A DNA stretch of 64,000 nt. Source: Gammaproteobacteria bacterium (GTDB lineage: Bacteria; Pseudomonadota; Gammaproteobacteria; Steroidobacterales; GCA-2729495). A program made the position numbers and the translations under genes. The notes below the pieces were generated by a model that was not told the DNA's origin, did not search any database, and saw only the letters and a program-made list of their open reading frames with translations. Positions within the stretch are counted from its first letter, which is position 1. Each line of letters begins with the position of its first letter. Shown here one piece after another: positions 35,461 through 44,682 of this stretch. Location of the stretch: positions 113,714-177,713 of the forward strand of contig JASLMV010000003.1 in assembly GCA_030746435.1 (NCBI GenBank), in the 5' to 3' direction.

Positions 35461-37272
35461 TTAAACGTCCACCGGAGCCAGCGGGCGCATAGCGATGACG
35501 ACGGCTTCCATACCCGCGTGTACACCCAGTGCCGCACCTAGTTCCGTCGTCCAGGCGCACTCGACCTTGTCGAGGCGTTTTTCCAGCTCCGCCAGCAGTA
35601 TCTTTCCCTGTATTGAATCAACGTGTCCGTGCGCGATGGCGACCTCCCAGCGGCCTGAATTTTTCTGGATTCGGGCAACGTACCGTGCGAACCGTTCGAC
35701 CAGCCGAAAGCGCCCGGGCAGGAACCCGTGCACGCCGACCTTGCCGTTAGGCTTCATCATCAGGACCGGCGTAAGTCGCAGCCAGTCCGCGATGTGTTTG
35801 ACAGCGGGCTTGACGCGGCCGCTGCGAACACCATTGGTCAGGTCCATCACGAGTGCGAAACAACGAATCTCTTTAATGTCTTTCGCGACCTGGCGGTTCA
35901 AGTCCGGACCGCGCAGCCCCTCGGCCACGAGGTCCGCAGCGCGCTTTGTTGCGAGACCCTGGCCTGCCGATGCGCAACTTGAATCCAGAACGGTGATGCG
36001 GTCGTTTGCGGAACTGCGGGTTGCCGCGGTGCGGGCGGCCTGCAGTGTCCCGCTCAGGCCACCACTGAGGTGTATGGACAGCACCTCGTTGAAATGCGAG
36101 CCGAGGAATTCGTACATGCGCCGGAAGTCACCCTGAGTGGGTTGTGAGGTGCCGGGGGTATTGGGGTTGGTTGCGAGTTCTGCCTGGAATTCCGCGGGGC
36201 TGATGCCGGTTTTGTCGAGGAAACTGTCGGTACCGAAAAGCACACGCAGGGGCACCATATGGATACCGAGTTCGGTCATCACGGCATCCGGGATATCGGC
36301 TGCGGAGTCGGTGACAATTGCCACATCCCGGTCCTCCTGTTGCAGTGCTCGCGCCTGCCCGATCATGTCGTCAGCCTTGGTCTTGGCGACCTCACCGAAG
36401 CCGGCGACGAGTTCGAAAACGTTCTCGGGGTCGTTGGTGTGGATATGGATACGCAGCCGCCGGGTCGAGCCGGCAATTACCATGCTGTTGCCGCAGGAGT
36501 GCAGGCTTGCGCGTATAGCTGCCGGATCCAGTTCCGTGCCTTCGACAAGGCACTCGGTGCAGTAGCGGTTATCGAGGTCGATGTCGTCAATGTTGTGGCT
36601 GACGTCGGTAAGGTCGGTAAGCGTTTCAACATCAGGCGTCTGGCGTACGGAACCGTGCAGTAAATAATCGACGCAGCCCTCGAGGATAGCCAGGAAACCG
36701 GATGCTCCGGCATCGACGACCCCGGCCTTGCGGAGCGCTTCGAGTTGATTTGTGGTTTTCGCGAGCGCTACAGATGCGGCATCGCGCAGCTTTGGCAACA
36801 GCTCGGCAAAATCATCACACTTGCGATACTCCTGTCCTGCTGCTGCGGTCGCATCGACAACCGTAATGATGGTGCCTTCCTGGGGATTATCCAGTGCAGT
36901 GCGCGTGTAAGCGGCGGCGCTCGAAAATGCATCGGCCAGTTCCCAGGTGCGGATGCGATCAAATTTTTCAAGCTGGTCGGCCAGGCCCTGAAAGAACTGT
37001 GCAAGCAGCGTTCCGGAGTTCCCCTGCGCACCGTCGAGCGCACCGTCTGCCATGCGGACCAGTAATTCACCCACGCCGTTTGCTTTGTGCTCTGAAATTG
37101 CAAGCCTGGCTGCGTGCGCCGTGTGTGCAAGGTTATTACCGGTATCGCCGTCCGGTACGGGAAAAACATTGATCCGGTTCAGGTGTTCGCGATCGCCGAT
37201 CAGTTGTTGCAGGCCTGCAATCAGGCAACGTTGTAAGCGTGGTCCGTCAAGGTAATGGACGCCCTCGGCCAT
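35461..37272 (-). CDS. Fatty acid kinase FakA-FakB fusion (DhaL/DAK2 + DegV)
   Basis: 603 residues. Residues 1-200 are a DhaL/DAK2 kinase domain with NVFPVPDGDTGNN and GAQGNSGTLLAQFF. The next ~110 residues are a shortened FakA C-terminal domain with YCTECLVEG. From ~315 comes a DegV/FakB fatty-acid-binding domain starting AIVTDSAADIP and containing SIHLSGGLSGTLQ. In Gram-positive bacteria FakA phosphorylates fatty acids held by separate FakB proteins; here both are one chain, so the kinase and its lipid carrier are joined. It lies 10 bases after gspB. Confidence 0.87.
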   Translation of the reverse strand: MAEGVHYLDGPRLQRCLIAGLQQLIGDREHLNRINVFPVPDGDTGNNLAHTAHAARLAISEHKANGVGELLVRMADGALDGAQGNSGTLLAQFFQGLADQLEKFDRIRTWELADAFSSAAAYTRTALDNPQEGTIITVVDATAAAGQEYRKCDDFAELLPKLRDAASVALAKTTNQLEALRKAGVVDAGASGFLAILEGCVDYLLHGSVRQTPDVETLTDLTDVSHNIDDIDLDNRYCTECLVEGTELDPAAIRASLHSCGNSMVIAGSTRRLRIHIHTNDPENVFELVAGFGEVAKTKADDMIGQARALQQEDRDVAIVTDSAADIPDAVMTELGIHMVPLRVLFGTDSFLDKTGISPAEFQAELATNPNTPGTSQPTQGDFRRMYEFLGSHFNEVLSIHLSGGLSGTLQAARTAATRSSANDRITVLDSSCASAGQGLATKRAADLVAEGLRGPDLNRQVAKDIKEIRCFALVMDLTNGVRSGRVKPAVKHIADWLRLTPVLMMKPNGKVGVHGFLPGRFRLVERFARYVARIQKNSGRWEVAIAHGHVDSIQGKILLAELEKRLDKVECAWTTELGAALGVHAGMEAVVIAMRPLAPVDV

Positions 37273-37282
37273 GCGAACGAAC

Positions 37283-37885
37283 CTATTCCCTCAGGAGCAG
37301 AAAATCCCTGCCCTGATGGTTTAGTACGACACCGGCGGTATTTATTTCGGTAACCGTCGGGCCTTCGCTGGTGCGCTCACCTTCATGGTACTTGGACATA
37401 TTGATGAATACGAAACGTTCACCCGGCTTTTCACTGTAAACATGGATGTCGAGACGCAGGGGCTGCAGGGTAATCGAACCGTCCAGCAGCAAGTCGGTCA
37501 GTGTCGGCAGATTGACCGACATCGTATTTGCCATTGAAGGAATATCTGCTGGGGCAGGTTTCGCGGGAGGCGGCGGCGCAGCTTCGGCCACAGGTTCCGG
37601 TTTGAGCTCCGCTTCGAGCCGGCGCGGTGCGGTACTCCGGGGCTGTTCCGGGGGCGATGTCGCCGTCCGTCCGGGGGTTGCCCGCGGCTGGCTTGAGTCG
37701 CGGTCGCCCGTCAGCCACATGACGGCCAGCAGGCTGATATTGATGCCGATCAGCAGGGCGACGAGCGGAATCCAGAACCCGCGTTTCTTACCCTTTTGTT
37801 GTACCCGGGAATCGGCCAGGCCAGGTACTTCATTGCGCCTGCGCTCATTTTCAGATTTGCGTAACGCATCGAGGATGAACGACAT
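37283..37885 (-). CDS. gspB: General secretion pathway protein B
   Basis: 200 residues. It starts MSFILDALRKSENERRR, the GspB/ExeB hallmark, then has one transmembrane helix (~39-59), a Pro/Ala-rich periplasmic linker and a C-terminal domain with LRLDIHVYSEKPGERFVFIN and EGPTVTEI. With GspA it helps insert the type II secretion pore through peptidoglycan. One base after gspA. No other gsp genes are in the window. Confidence 0.92.
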   Translation of the reverse strand: MSFILDALRKSENERRRNEVPGLADSRVQQKGKKRGFWIPLVALLIGINISLLAVMWLTGDRDSSQPRATPGRTATSPPEQPRSTAPRRLEAELKPEPVAEAAPPPPAKPAPADIPSMANTMSVNLPTLTDLLLDGSITLQPLRLDIHVYSEKPGERFVFINMSKYHEGERTSEGPTVTEINTAGVVLNHQGRDFLLLRE

Positions 37886-37886
37886 A

Positions 37887-39566
37887 TCAGTTCGCCCTTG
37901 CCAGTCGCGGCGCGCCGACTCGCAGATCCGTATTGATCACTATCTGCGTCTGTTGGCCTACCAGCCCGTCAACGTTGAGGCGCTTGGCGACCTGGTAATT
38001 GCGCACCCGTGCCTCGAGGTTTTCGTCGAAGTAGTCCGAATTCATAGGGTCGATCGGATTACCCTGGATCTCTGCGAGGCTCTGGCGTAACCATGCGATG
38101 TCGGGATCCCGCATGCCGGGATAGAAAGCCTTCACAGCGCCGATCTGCGGCTTCCAGAGCAGCAGGTATTCGCCGTACCAGAGATTGAGGATTTCGTTAA
38201 GCGGCACGGCGTAGCGCGCATCGGCAATTGCGATGATTCCGTTCGAGCCTTCGATAGCTTCAAGTACGAGCTGGTGAATGCCGCCCTCGTAATCGCGGAG
38301 TGTCATTATTACGGGCCGGTCCAGGCGTTCGATTTGCGCAAGTGAGCCTTTCTGGAAAAGGCAGTACAGGTTTTTGGACTGCGCCTGTTCGCAGGCCCGT
38401 GAATTGCTATCGTCGAACTGAACGCCCCACAGGCTGAACAGGGCATTGAATGCCGTGCGGGTGTCGGTCAGCGTCGCGTTGTCGCGCATGAGCTGTTCGA
38501 GATCGAAATCACCGGCCACAGCTTCCGCGGCAGGTGCCATGGGTTCCGGTTCGGCTACTGCCGGCTCCGGGATTGATGTAGCCACTGTGGGTGCGGGGAG
38601 CTTCGCAGGTGCGGTAATCGCCCGCGGGGCCTGTGGCGCACTGCGCTCAGTCGCGAACCTGAGTGATGTAACAACAGCAGCGCCAGTCAGTACCGCTGCG
38701 CCAAGCGCGAATCCGGCTACCTTGAGCCATGCACGGCCGCGCCGGGTTTCCTCCGCATCCTCGCCGTATACCTCGGCCGCTGCACGCCGGACCATGCCCG
38801 GGTTGATTTCATGTTCCTCACGTGTAAATGCGCCGAGCAGGGTTCGATCGGCGATGACGTTGATAATTCTCGGCACACCGCCCGAAAGCCTGTAGAGCTC
38901 ACGACAGGCCTGCGAAGTAAAAATATTGCCGGAACCTCCGGCAACGCTGAGGCGATGCCGCACATATTCTTCAGTTTCTTCCTGGCTCAAAGGTTCGAGG
39001 TGGTAACGGCCGGTAATGCGCTGGGCGAGCTGCCGCAGGTCAACCCTGGAGAGCATTGTGCGCAGTTCGGGCTGACCGATTAGCGTAATCTGCAGAAGTT
39101 TTTGGCTTGCCGTTTCGAGATTGGTCAGTAGCCGGATTTGCTCCAGCACATCGACCGCAAAATTCTGCGCTTCATCTACTATAAGAATTGTGCGGCGGCC
39201 CTTACTGTAGTTTTCCAGCAGGTAATTGTTCAGGGCGTCGGTAAGTTCTTTAAGGCTGGTGCGATCGTTGGGCTGAGGAACACCCAGTTCCGTCAGGATA
39301 GCGCCGAGGAATTCAGTGGCCGACAATTGGGGGTTAAGTATTAATGCAACGTCTGCATTCTCCGGCAGGCGTTGCAGGAGGCTGCGGATCAGGGTGGTTT
39401 TGCCGGTCCCAACTTCGCCGGTGAGCTGGATAAAGCCCCCGCTGTCCTTAATACCATAAATAAGATGGGCGAGCGCTTCGGTGTGCCGCTCGCTCATATA
39501 GAGATAGCGCGGGTTGGGTGTAATCGAGAATGGTTTCTCGTTGAGGCCGAAGAAGCTCGTATACAT
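37887..39566 (-). CDS. gspA: General secretion pathway ATPase GspA/ExeA
   Basis: 559 residues. It begins with MYTSFFGLNEKPFSITPNPR; the AAA domain has Walker A GEVGTGKTT and Walker B ILIVDEAQN. A transmembrane helix follows at ~265-285, then a Pro/Ala/Glu-rich linker, a domain around RDYEGGIHQLVLEAI and a C-terminal peptidoglycan-binding domain (VRNYQVAKRLNVDGLVGQQT). It couples ATP hydrolysis to cell-wall passage of the type II secretin, with GspB. Confidence 0.93.
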   Translation of the reverse strand: MYTSFFGLNEKPFSITPNPRYLYMSERHTEALAHLIYGIKDSGGFIQLTGEVGTGKTTLIRSLLQRLPENADVALILNPQLSATEFLGAILTELGVPQPNDRTSLKELTDALNNYLLENYSKGRRTILIVDEAQNFAVDVLEQIRLLTNLETASQKLLQITLIGQPELRTMLSRVDLRQLAQRITGRYHLEPLSQEETEEYVRHRLSVAGGSGNIFTSQACRELYRLSGGVPRIINVIADRTLLGAFTREEHEINPGMVRRAAAEVYGEDAEETRRGRAWLKVAGFALGAAVLTGAAVVTSLRFATERSAPQAPRAITAPAKLPAPTVATSIPEPAVAEPEPMAPAAEAVAGDFDLEQLMRDNATLTDTRTAFNALFSLWGVQFDDSNSRACEQAQSKNLYCLFQKGSLAQIERLDRPVIMTLRDYEGGIHQLVLEAIEGSNGIIAIADARYAVPLNEILNLWYGEYLLLWKPQIGAVKAFYPGMRDPDIAWLRQSLAEIQGNPIDPMNSDYFDENLEARVRNYQVAKRLNVDGLVGQQTQIVINTDLRVGAPRLARAN

Positions 39567-39630
39567 TGTTTGGATGCTTCGGAAACTTAGAGCGTATTCT
39601 AGCCCATTTAACGTTGCACCTTCAGGGGCG

Positions 39631-40518
39631 TCAGAGCGTGCGGTCGACTATGTAATGGGCGACTTGTCGGAGTGGCTCGCCGGACGGCCCGAGGATTTCG
39701 ATTTCCGTCAGCGCCTTGTCCAGCAGTTCTGCCGCATGTTTGCGCGCTGCTTCCATGCCGAACAACGCAGGCCAGGTAGCCTTGGATTTTTCTATATCCG
39801 CGCCCTGTTGTTTACCGATCGTTTCAGTTTCACCTTCGATGTCAAGAATGTCATCTCGTATCTGGAACGCCAGGCCAAGGTGATCGATATAGTTTTCCAG
39901 CGCCTGGTACTCCGGATGATTGCGGTCGGCACATATAACTGCAGACATGACACTGGCATGTAACAGGCGTCCGGTCTTTAGCCGGTACATGTGTTCGAGT
40001 TCGCCGGTGGACAGCTGCTTGCCTTCCGCGCCGAGGTCCAGTGATTGTCCACCCGTCATACCACATGAGCCGCATGCGCTGGCCAGTAACTCGATCAACT
40101 TCAGCCGCGTTTCCAAATTGCACTGCATCTCCTCGTCCGTCGCCAGTACATGAATAGCGAGGGGCTGCAATGCATCGGCGGCAAGGATTGCCGTTGCCTC
40201 ATCAAATGCTTTGTGGGTCGTGGGGTGGCCGCGTCTGAGGTCGTCGTCATCCATGGATGGCAGATCGTCATGTACAAGCGAAAAAGCATGCATCAACTCA
40301 ATTGCTGCGGCCGGGCCGTCCAATCGTACCAGCGGAACATCGAGGGACATCCCGGTTGCATACACGAGCATGGGGCGCACGCGCTTGCCGCCGCCCATGA
40401 CCGAATAGCGCATCGCTTCGTGCAGGCGCTTTGGTGATTCATCCACTGTGGGTAATACAGCTTCCAGCTTGGCCTCTGCGCGGCCTAGCCAGTCCCTGGT
40501 GTAATCTTCAAAGGTCAT
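39631..40518 (-). CDS. ispA: Polyprenyl (farnesyl) diphosphate synthase
   Basis: 295 residues. First Asp-rich motif HDDLPSMDDDDLRRG and second QIRDDILDIEG, with GGKRVRPML upstream, define short-chain trans-prenyltransferases. It condenses IPP with DMAPP and GPP to give FPP. ATG at 40518 is preferred to 40548; neither has a good ribosome site. The usual partners xseB and dxs are absent; instead mevalonate-pathway genes are divergent next to it, which fits their product IPP being used here. Confidence 0.92.
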   Translation of the reverse strand: MTFEDYTRDWLGRAEAKLEAVLPTVDESPKRLHEAMRYSVMGGGKRVRPMLVYATGMSLDVPLVRLDGPAAAIELMHAFSLVHDDLPSMDDDDLRRGHPTTHKAFDEATAILAADALQPLAIHVLATDEEMQCNLETRLKLIELLASACGSCGMTGGQSLDLGAEGKQLSTGELEHMYRLKTGRLLHASVMSAVICADRNHPEYQALENYIDHLGLAFQIRDDILDIEGETETIGKQQGADIEKSKATWPALFGMEAARKHAAELLDKALTEIEILGPSGEPLRQVAHYIVDRTL

Positions 40519-40637
40519 AACGTGTGCTCTGTGCGAACGCGCAAGCATAGTGGCTGATTCGCTTCAGGCCAAGCGCTTTCGTGTCGTTCTATAATCACGG
40601 ACGGTGCCGCAATGGCGGTAAAACAAAAAGGCGAGGT

Positions 40638-41612
40638 ATGCACGCGACAGCAATAGCGCATCCGAATGTTGCACTGATCAAGTACTGGGGCAAGCGGGAC
40701 AGGCATGCAAACCTGCCGGCGGTCGGTTCTTTGTCGCTGACGCTTTCGGGCCTGGAAACCCGCACGACCATAAGCTTGGACAGCAACAGCACGCAAGACC
40801 GGCTGGTACTGAACGGGCAGCCCGATTCGAATGCGGCGGCGCGCGCCGGACGTTGCCTGGATTTGTTGCGCGAGCGGGCCGGGATTGAAGCTGGCGCCAG
40901 TGTCGAATCGACCAACAACTTTCCTACGGGTGCCGGACTCGCGTCGTCTGCCTCCGGGTTCGCGGCGCTGGTAAAGGCGGGTGCGGCGGCGTTGAGTATA
41001 GATTCCGATGCCGATTCGCTGGCAGGTATCGCACGTATCGGTTCGGGCTCTGCACCACGTTCTCTTTATGAAGGTATCGTTGTGCTGGAGAACCGGGAAT
41101 CGGGCGATGGGGAGAGCGTTCACTGCACGACGGTTAGTGCACCGGACAACTGGCCGCTTGCGGTTATTGTTGCAATTACATCTCCGGCAGCAAAAGAAAT
41201 CGGTTCAACCGAGGGAATGGAACTCAGCCGCAGGACCTCCCCTTACTACCAGGCCTGGCTGGATACGCACCAGGCAGACCTTGATGCTGCACTTGGCGCG
41301 GTGCGCGAGCGTGATTTCGATACGCTGGCAAGTTTATCCGAACGTAGTTGTCTGAAAATGCATGCGGTCGCGATGACCTCACAGACCCCCCTGTTTTACT
41401 GGTCGGCTGTCACGGTAGCTTGCATGCACCGCGTATGGGAACTGCGGCATTCCGGCAAGCCAGTATTTTTTACGATAGATGCAGGACCGCAGGTAAAAGC
41501 TGTCTGCCTTCCGGAAGTCGCTGCCGAGGTTAAAGCGGCTCTGGGCGAAGTTCAGGGCGTGCAGGAAGTCATTGAATGCGGCCTCGGCCAGGGTGCCTGG
41601 GTCGAGCCGTGA
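40638..41612 (+). CDS. mvaD: Diphosphomevalonate decarboxylase
   Basis: 324 residues, GHMP kinase superfamily. The N-terminal HPNVALIKYWGKRD is diagnostic, followed by GSLSLTLSGLETRTTI and the phosphate loop TGAGLASSASGFAAL. It decarboxylates diphosphomevalonate to IPP. ATG at 40638 follows GGCGAGG by about 2 bases, or the AAAGG a little further up; the reading from 40581 adds no conserved sequence. Overlaps the next gene by four bases (GTGA). Confidence 0.93.
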   Translation: MHATAIAHPNVALIKYWGKRDRHANLPAVGSLSLTLSGLETRTTISLDSNSTQDRLVLNGQPDSNAAARAGRCLDLLRERAGIEAGASVESTNNFPTGAGLASSASGFAALVKAGAAALSIDSDADSLAGIARIGSGSAPRSLYEGIVVLENRESGDGESVHCTTVSAPDNWPLAVIVAITSPAAKEIGSTEGMELSRRTSPYYQAWLDTHQADLDAALGAVRERDFDTLASLSERSCLKMHAVAMTSQTPLFYWSAVTVACMHRVWELRHSGKPVFFTIDAGPQVKAVCLPEVAAEVKAALGEVQGVQEVIECGLGQGAWVEP

Positions 41613-42649
41613 CAGTAATCGAGGCGAGCGCACCCGGTAAACTCGTGCTGGTCGGCGAGTACGCGGTACTCGATGGCGGAGCCGCGTTGTCTGCTGCGGT
41701 CGATACACGAGCAAAGGTCCATCTGGGTCCCGCGCCATCCGACTTGTGCGAACTGCAAATAGATAATTCCGGCGACAGTTTTGCGTTTAGCTTGTCGAAG
41801 ACCGGTATCCCTGAATGGCGGGATGAGCCCGGTCACCTGGGGTTATTGCTTGAGATTGCACTCGAACAGACAGTTGACAAGTCTTCCCCACCCGCGCCTT
41901 TTAAAGTGAGCTTATGTACCAGAGATTTCTATACTTCGGATAAACCCGGTGCAGAAATAAAAAAGGGTACCGGGTCAAGTGCGGCGCTTGCTGTTGCACT
42001 GACATCGGTATTGCAAAGTTACCTCGGGCAAACGCCGGACTTCGGTGTTTGCGATGCTGTGCACCGCCGGTTTCAGGGCGGGAAGGGCAGTGGTATCGAT
42101 GTGCTGACAAGTTGGTACGGCGGCGTGGTCAGCAAACAGTCCGGTAACGGTGCTGCAATTGTCGACCAGCTCGACTGGTTAACAGGTTTACATGTAAGTC
42201 CGGTCTGGACGGGCCAGTCGGCATCGACGCCCGCCATGCTTGACAGGCTGGCGGGCTATCGGAAGCAGTCTCCCGACGATTGTGCGCGGCTTATGGGCAG
42301 GCTTGGCAAAATATCGGCGCAGGCACTCGCGTGCTGGAAGGCCGGTGATGCGCCTGGCTTCATGCGCCAGATTGAAACCTATGCGTGGCTCCTCAAGGAG
42401 CTGGATGCCGCCGCTCATATAGGTGTCTGGTCCGCAGCGCATTTGCAGCTCGAAGCTGCGGCACAAAGCGCCGGTACTGTCTACAAGCCGTCGGGCGCCG
42501 GTGGCGGCGACTATGGTCTTTTGTATTCGGCCGATAAAGAGCGGCTGCAACACCTACAGCAGGAACTTAAGGCTGAGGGTTTCGAAAGCACGGGTCTTGA
42601 ATGGACCAGGCGCGGAATGGAAGTAGGTACGCCGGCTGCGGTCAGTTAA
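41609..42649 (+). CDS. GHMP kinase, probably phosphomevalonate kinase
   Basis: 346 residues. N-terminal ASAPGKLVLVGEYAVLDGG, phosphate loop KKGTGSSAALAVAL, FQGGKGSGIDV and C-terminal PSGAGGGDYGLL match phosphomevalonate kinases more than mevalonate kinases. It should phosphorylate 5-phosphomevalonate just upstream of MvaD in the pathway. The GTG at 41609 overlaps the mvaD stop (GTGA) and sits next to the conserved start; the longer reading from 41576 is rejected. It converges on mvaS with an 8-base overlap of coding ends. Mevalonate kinase is the alternative call. Confidence 0.82.
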   Translation: MTVIEASAPGKLVLVGEYAVLDGGAALSAAVDTRAKVHLGPAPSDLCELQIDNSGDSFAFSLSKTGIPEWRDEPGHLGLLLEIALEQTVDKSSPPAPFKVSLCTRDFYTSDKPGAEIKKGTGSSAALAVALTSVLQSYLGQTPDFGVCDAVHRRFQGGKGSGIDVLTSWYGGVVSKQSGNGAAIVDQLDWLTGLHVSPVWTGQSASTPAMLDRLAGYRKQSPDDCARLMGRLGKISAQALACWKAGDAPGFMRQIETYAWLLKELDAAAHIGVWSAAHLQLEAAAQSAGTVYKPSGAGGGDYGLLYSADKERLQHLQQELKAEGFESTGLEWTRRGMEVGTPAAVS

Positions 42650-44108
42650 TGTACCGGTAGTATTCGATACCGGTATCCTGGAAGCCTTCCTCATCGAGCG
42701 AACCGATCCGGTCGACTACAAATTCATCTTTGGGTTCGAATGTAAGCGAGTCTTCTGCGCTGCCCTGGCGTAGCGAAATATATTGTTTCTCGTTGAGGTC
42801 GACGGCATTGGCCATTGCATCTTCTATGCCTATGCGCAGCGCCACGTCACGCCACCCATCAACTATGCGCACCGGGATAGCTTCGGCTGCATCGCCGCTG
42901 CCGTAACCGATCAGCAATACTTCCTTGTTCGCCAGGTCGATCGAATTTCGGGCGGCCTCTTCCAGGCCTGCCGCAAACCAGGCCGGCAAAGCACCTGAGT
43001 ACAGGTTGCCGAGTTCTTCCATAATGCCGGTACCCAGCGACATTTTTTGTAGTACAAATTCCTTATAGCCACTGTGCTTGCGGAACTGCCGCAGTACTTT
43101 GTTCAGGAGTGGAAATATTTCGTCCCTGATTTTTTCCCGCACCGCATAACCGGATACCTGGCGAGGACCGTTAATTTCCTGCAGGACTTCGCCGAAGTCC
43201 ACGCATGCTTCATCGCAGAGGCTGCGCAGTTCTTCCTGCCCGCCGTTGGTGTTGGCAGCCAGTCCAAACAGATATGCCATCCCCCAGCCGTTCTCGGGCA
43301 TGCGGCGGAAGGGTCGGTGCATAAAAATGGCTTCCACCTGGCCTTGGTAAGCTTCGGCATTCAGTCCACGCCTCGCGAACATGTCGTCCAGCGCATGCGC
43401 CATTTCGTCGATGTAACAGGATGCTGAATAACGCCCGTTAAAAACCGGAATATTGCTGGATGCACAAGTCTGACCGCTGCCGTTGCGGTACTGGATCGGC
43501 TTACGGAAATCCAGTCCGCGGTAATCGGATGCGGAACCCGATTCACTGAGATCCATCGTCGCAAGTTTCGGGTCGGTTTCGAGGAGCATCGCTACTGCAC
43601 CCGCGCCCTGTGTCGGTTCTCCGCTGCTACCCAACCCGTACAATGCGATGTCTGAACAAACGACAATCGCTTTGGAGTCATGGCCGTCTGTATTCAGGAA
43701 GCGAATGGCATTCTTGATACCGTAAATTCCGCCAAGGCAGGCATGCTTGAACTCGGGGACCTCACAGTTACGTGACAGCGGCTGCATGCCTTTCTCAAGC
43801 AGTGCTTCGTCAATCATCCCTTTGACGATAACCGCGCCGGCTGAATTATCGGTACTGGATTCAGTTCCCAGTGCCAGGTAACGAACTTTTGCCGGATCGA
43901 TTTCAAATTTCTCGATCAGACGCAGGACCGCGTTGGCGGCCATGGTATAGACGCTTTGCTTTGGTCCGGGCAGGCGAAAGCCAAGGCCGACGACATCGCG
44001 AATTTTGCTCCAGTCCTGGTCTCTCCAGGCGGACCAGTCCTGCAGATCCACTCGGTACGGTGGCACATAGGCGGCGATCCCGCTGATACCTGTAGGGGTT
44101 TTGCTCAT
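42642..44108 (-). CDS. mvaS: Hydroxymethylglutaryl-CoA synthase
   Basis: 488 residues, thiolase superfamily. The acid/base Glu is in GTESSTDNS (E83), the nucleophile Cys in EFKHACLGG (C124), and the His in IFMHRPFRRMPENG. It condenses acetyl-CoA with acetoacetyl-CoA. Length is above the ~390 residues of Gram-positive MvaS and closer to eukaryote- or myxobacteria-like forms. HMG-CoA reductase, mevalonate kinase and IPP isomerase are not seen in this window. Confidence 0.92.
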   Translation of the reverse strand: MSKTPTGISGIAAYVPPYRVDLQDWSAWRDQDWSKIRDVVGLGFRLPGPKQSVYTMAANAVLRLIEKFEIDPAKVRYLALGTESSTDNSAGAVIVKGMIDEALLEKGMQPLSRNCEVPEFKHACLGGIYGIKNAIRFLNTDGHDSKAIVVCSDIALYGLGSSGEPTQGAGAVAMLLETDPKLATMDLSESGSASDYRGLDFRKPIQYRNGSGQTCASSNIPVFNGRYSASCYIDEMAHALDDMFARRGLNAEAYQGQVEAIFMHRPFRRMPENGWGMAYLFGLAANTNGGQEELRSLCDEACVDFGEVLQEINGPRQVSGYAVREKIRDEIFPLLNKVLRQFRKHSGYKEFVLQKMSLGTGIMEELGNLYSGALPAWFAAGLEEAARNSIDLANKEVLLIGYGSGDAAEAIPVRIVDGWRDVALRIGIEDAMANAVDLNEKQYISLRQGSAEDSLTFEPKDEFVVDRIGSLDEEGFQDTGIEYYRYIN

Positions 44109-44139
44109 AAGTGTCGTACGTGTGCTAGCGGCTACTCGT

Positions 44140-44604
44140 CTATTCTACCGTGACTGTAATCGTGATCGCTTCTGATATCAGTGGGGGATTGTGCGGTACA
44201 TGATTTCCGTCGCCCAGCAGCATTTGGAGCGTGTGTTCGCCGGGCCCAAGTTCCACCTGGGCCTCGGTCTGCGCCTTGCCGAAATGGAGGTGATTCTCGT
44301 CAGACGGGACCGGCTGATCCAGTGCCGGCAGGTCCGTATCGATAAGCAGATGGTGATGGCCGGTGCCGACTTCATAAGTGCCGGCCGGCGCGACCGCGAA
44401 GCCCTCGATCCCGAATGCGACGGTGACCGGTGAAGTCACGGTGGCCCCGTTCTCGGGACTTATGAAAAATACACGCGCCGGCTCAGATGCAGGGGTTTCG
44501 GTTGCAGGCGTTACCTCAGGCCTGCGCTGATCGTCATTGCCGCCGCTGCAGGCGCTTAAGAACGCAATGCCGGCGATTATCGGGAATACTGTACGGAAAT
44601 TCAT
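44140..44604 (-). CDS. DUF4399 domain lipoprotein
   Basis: 154 residues. Signal peptide with lipobox LSAC, short linker, then a DUF4399 domain: RVFFISPENGATVTSPV, GTGHHHLLID, ENHLHFGKAQTEA, PGEHTLQMLLGD and HNPPLISEAITI. The clustered histidines suggest metal binding, not proven. Possibly the middle gene of a fadE-DUF4399-mvaS run; the gaps (78 and 31 bases) allow but do not prove that. Confidence 0.87.
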   Translation of the reverse strand: MNFRTVFPIIAGIAFLSACSGGNDDQRRPEVTPATETPASEPARVFFISPENGATVTSPVTVAFGIEGFAVAPAGTYEVGTGHHHLLIDTDLPALDQPVPSDENHLHFGKAQTEAQVELGPGEHTLQMLLGDGNHVPHNPPLISEAITITVTVE

Positions 44605-44682
44605 GGTCCGGCCTCCCGGGATCGCTGAAAGTGCGCGATGGTAACCCTATTAATGGCCGCTGTCATTGCGGTCAGGCGCACT

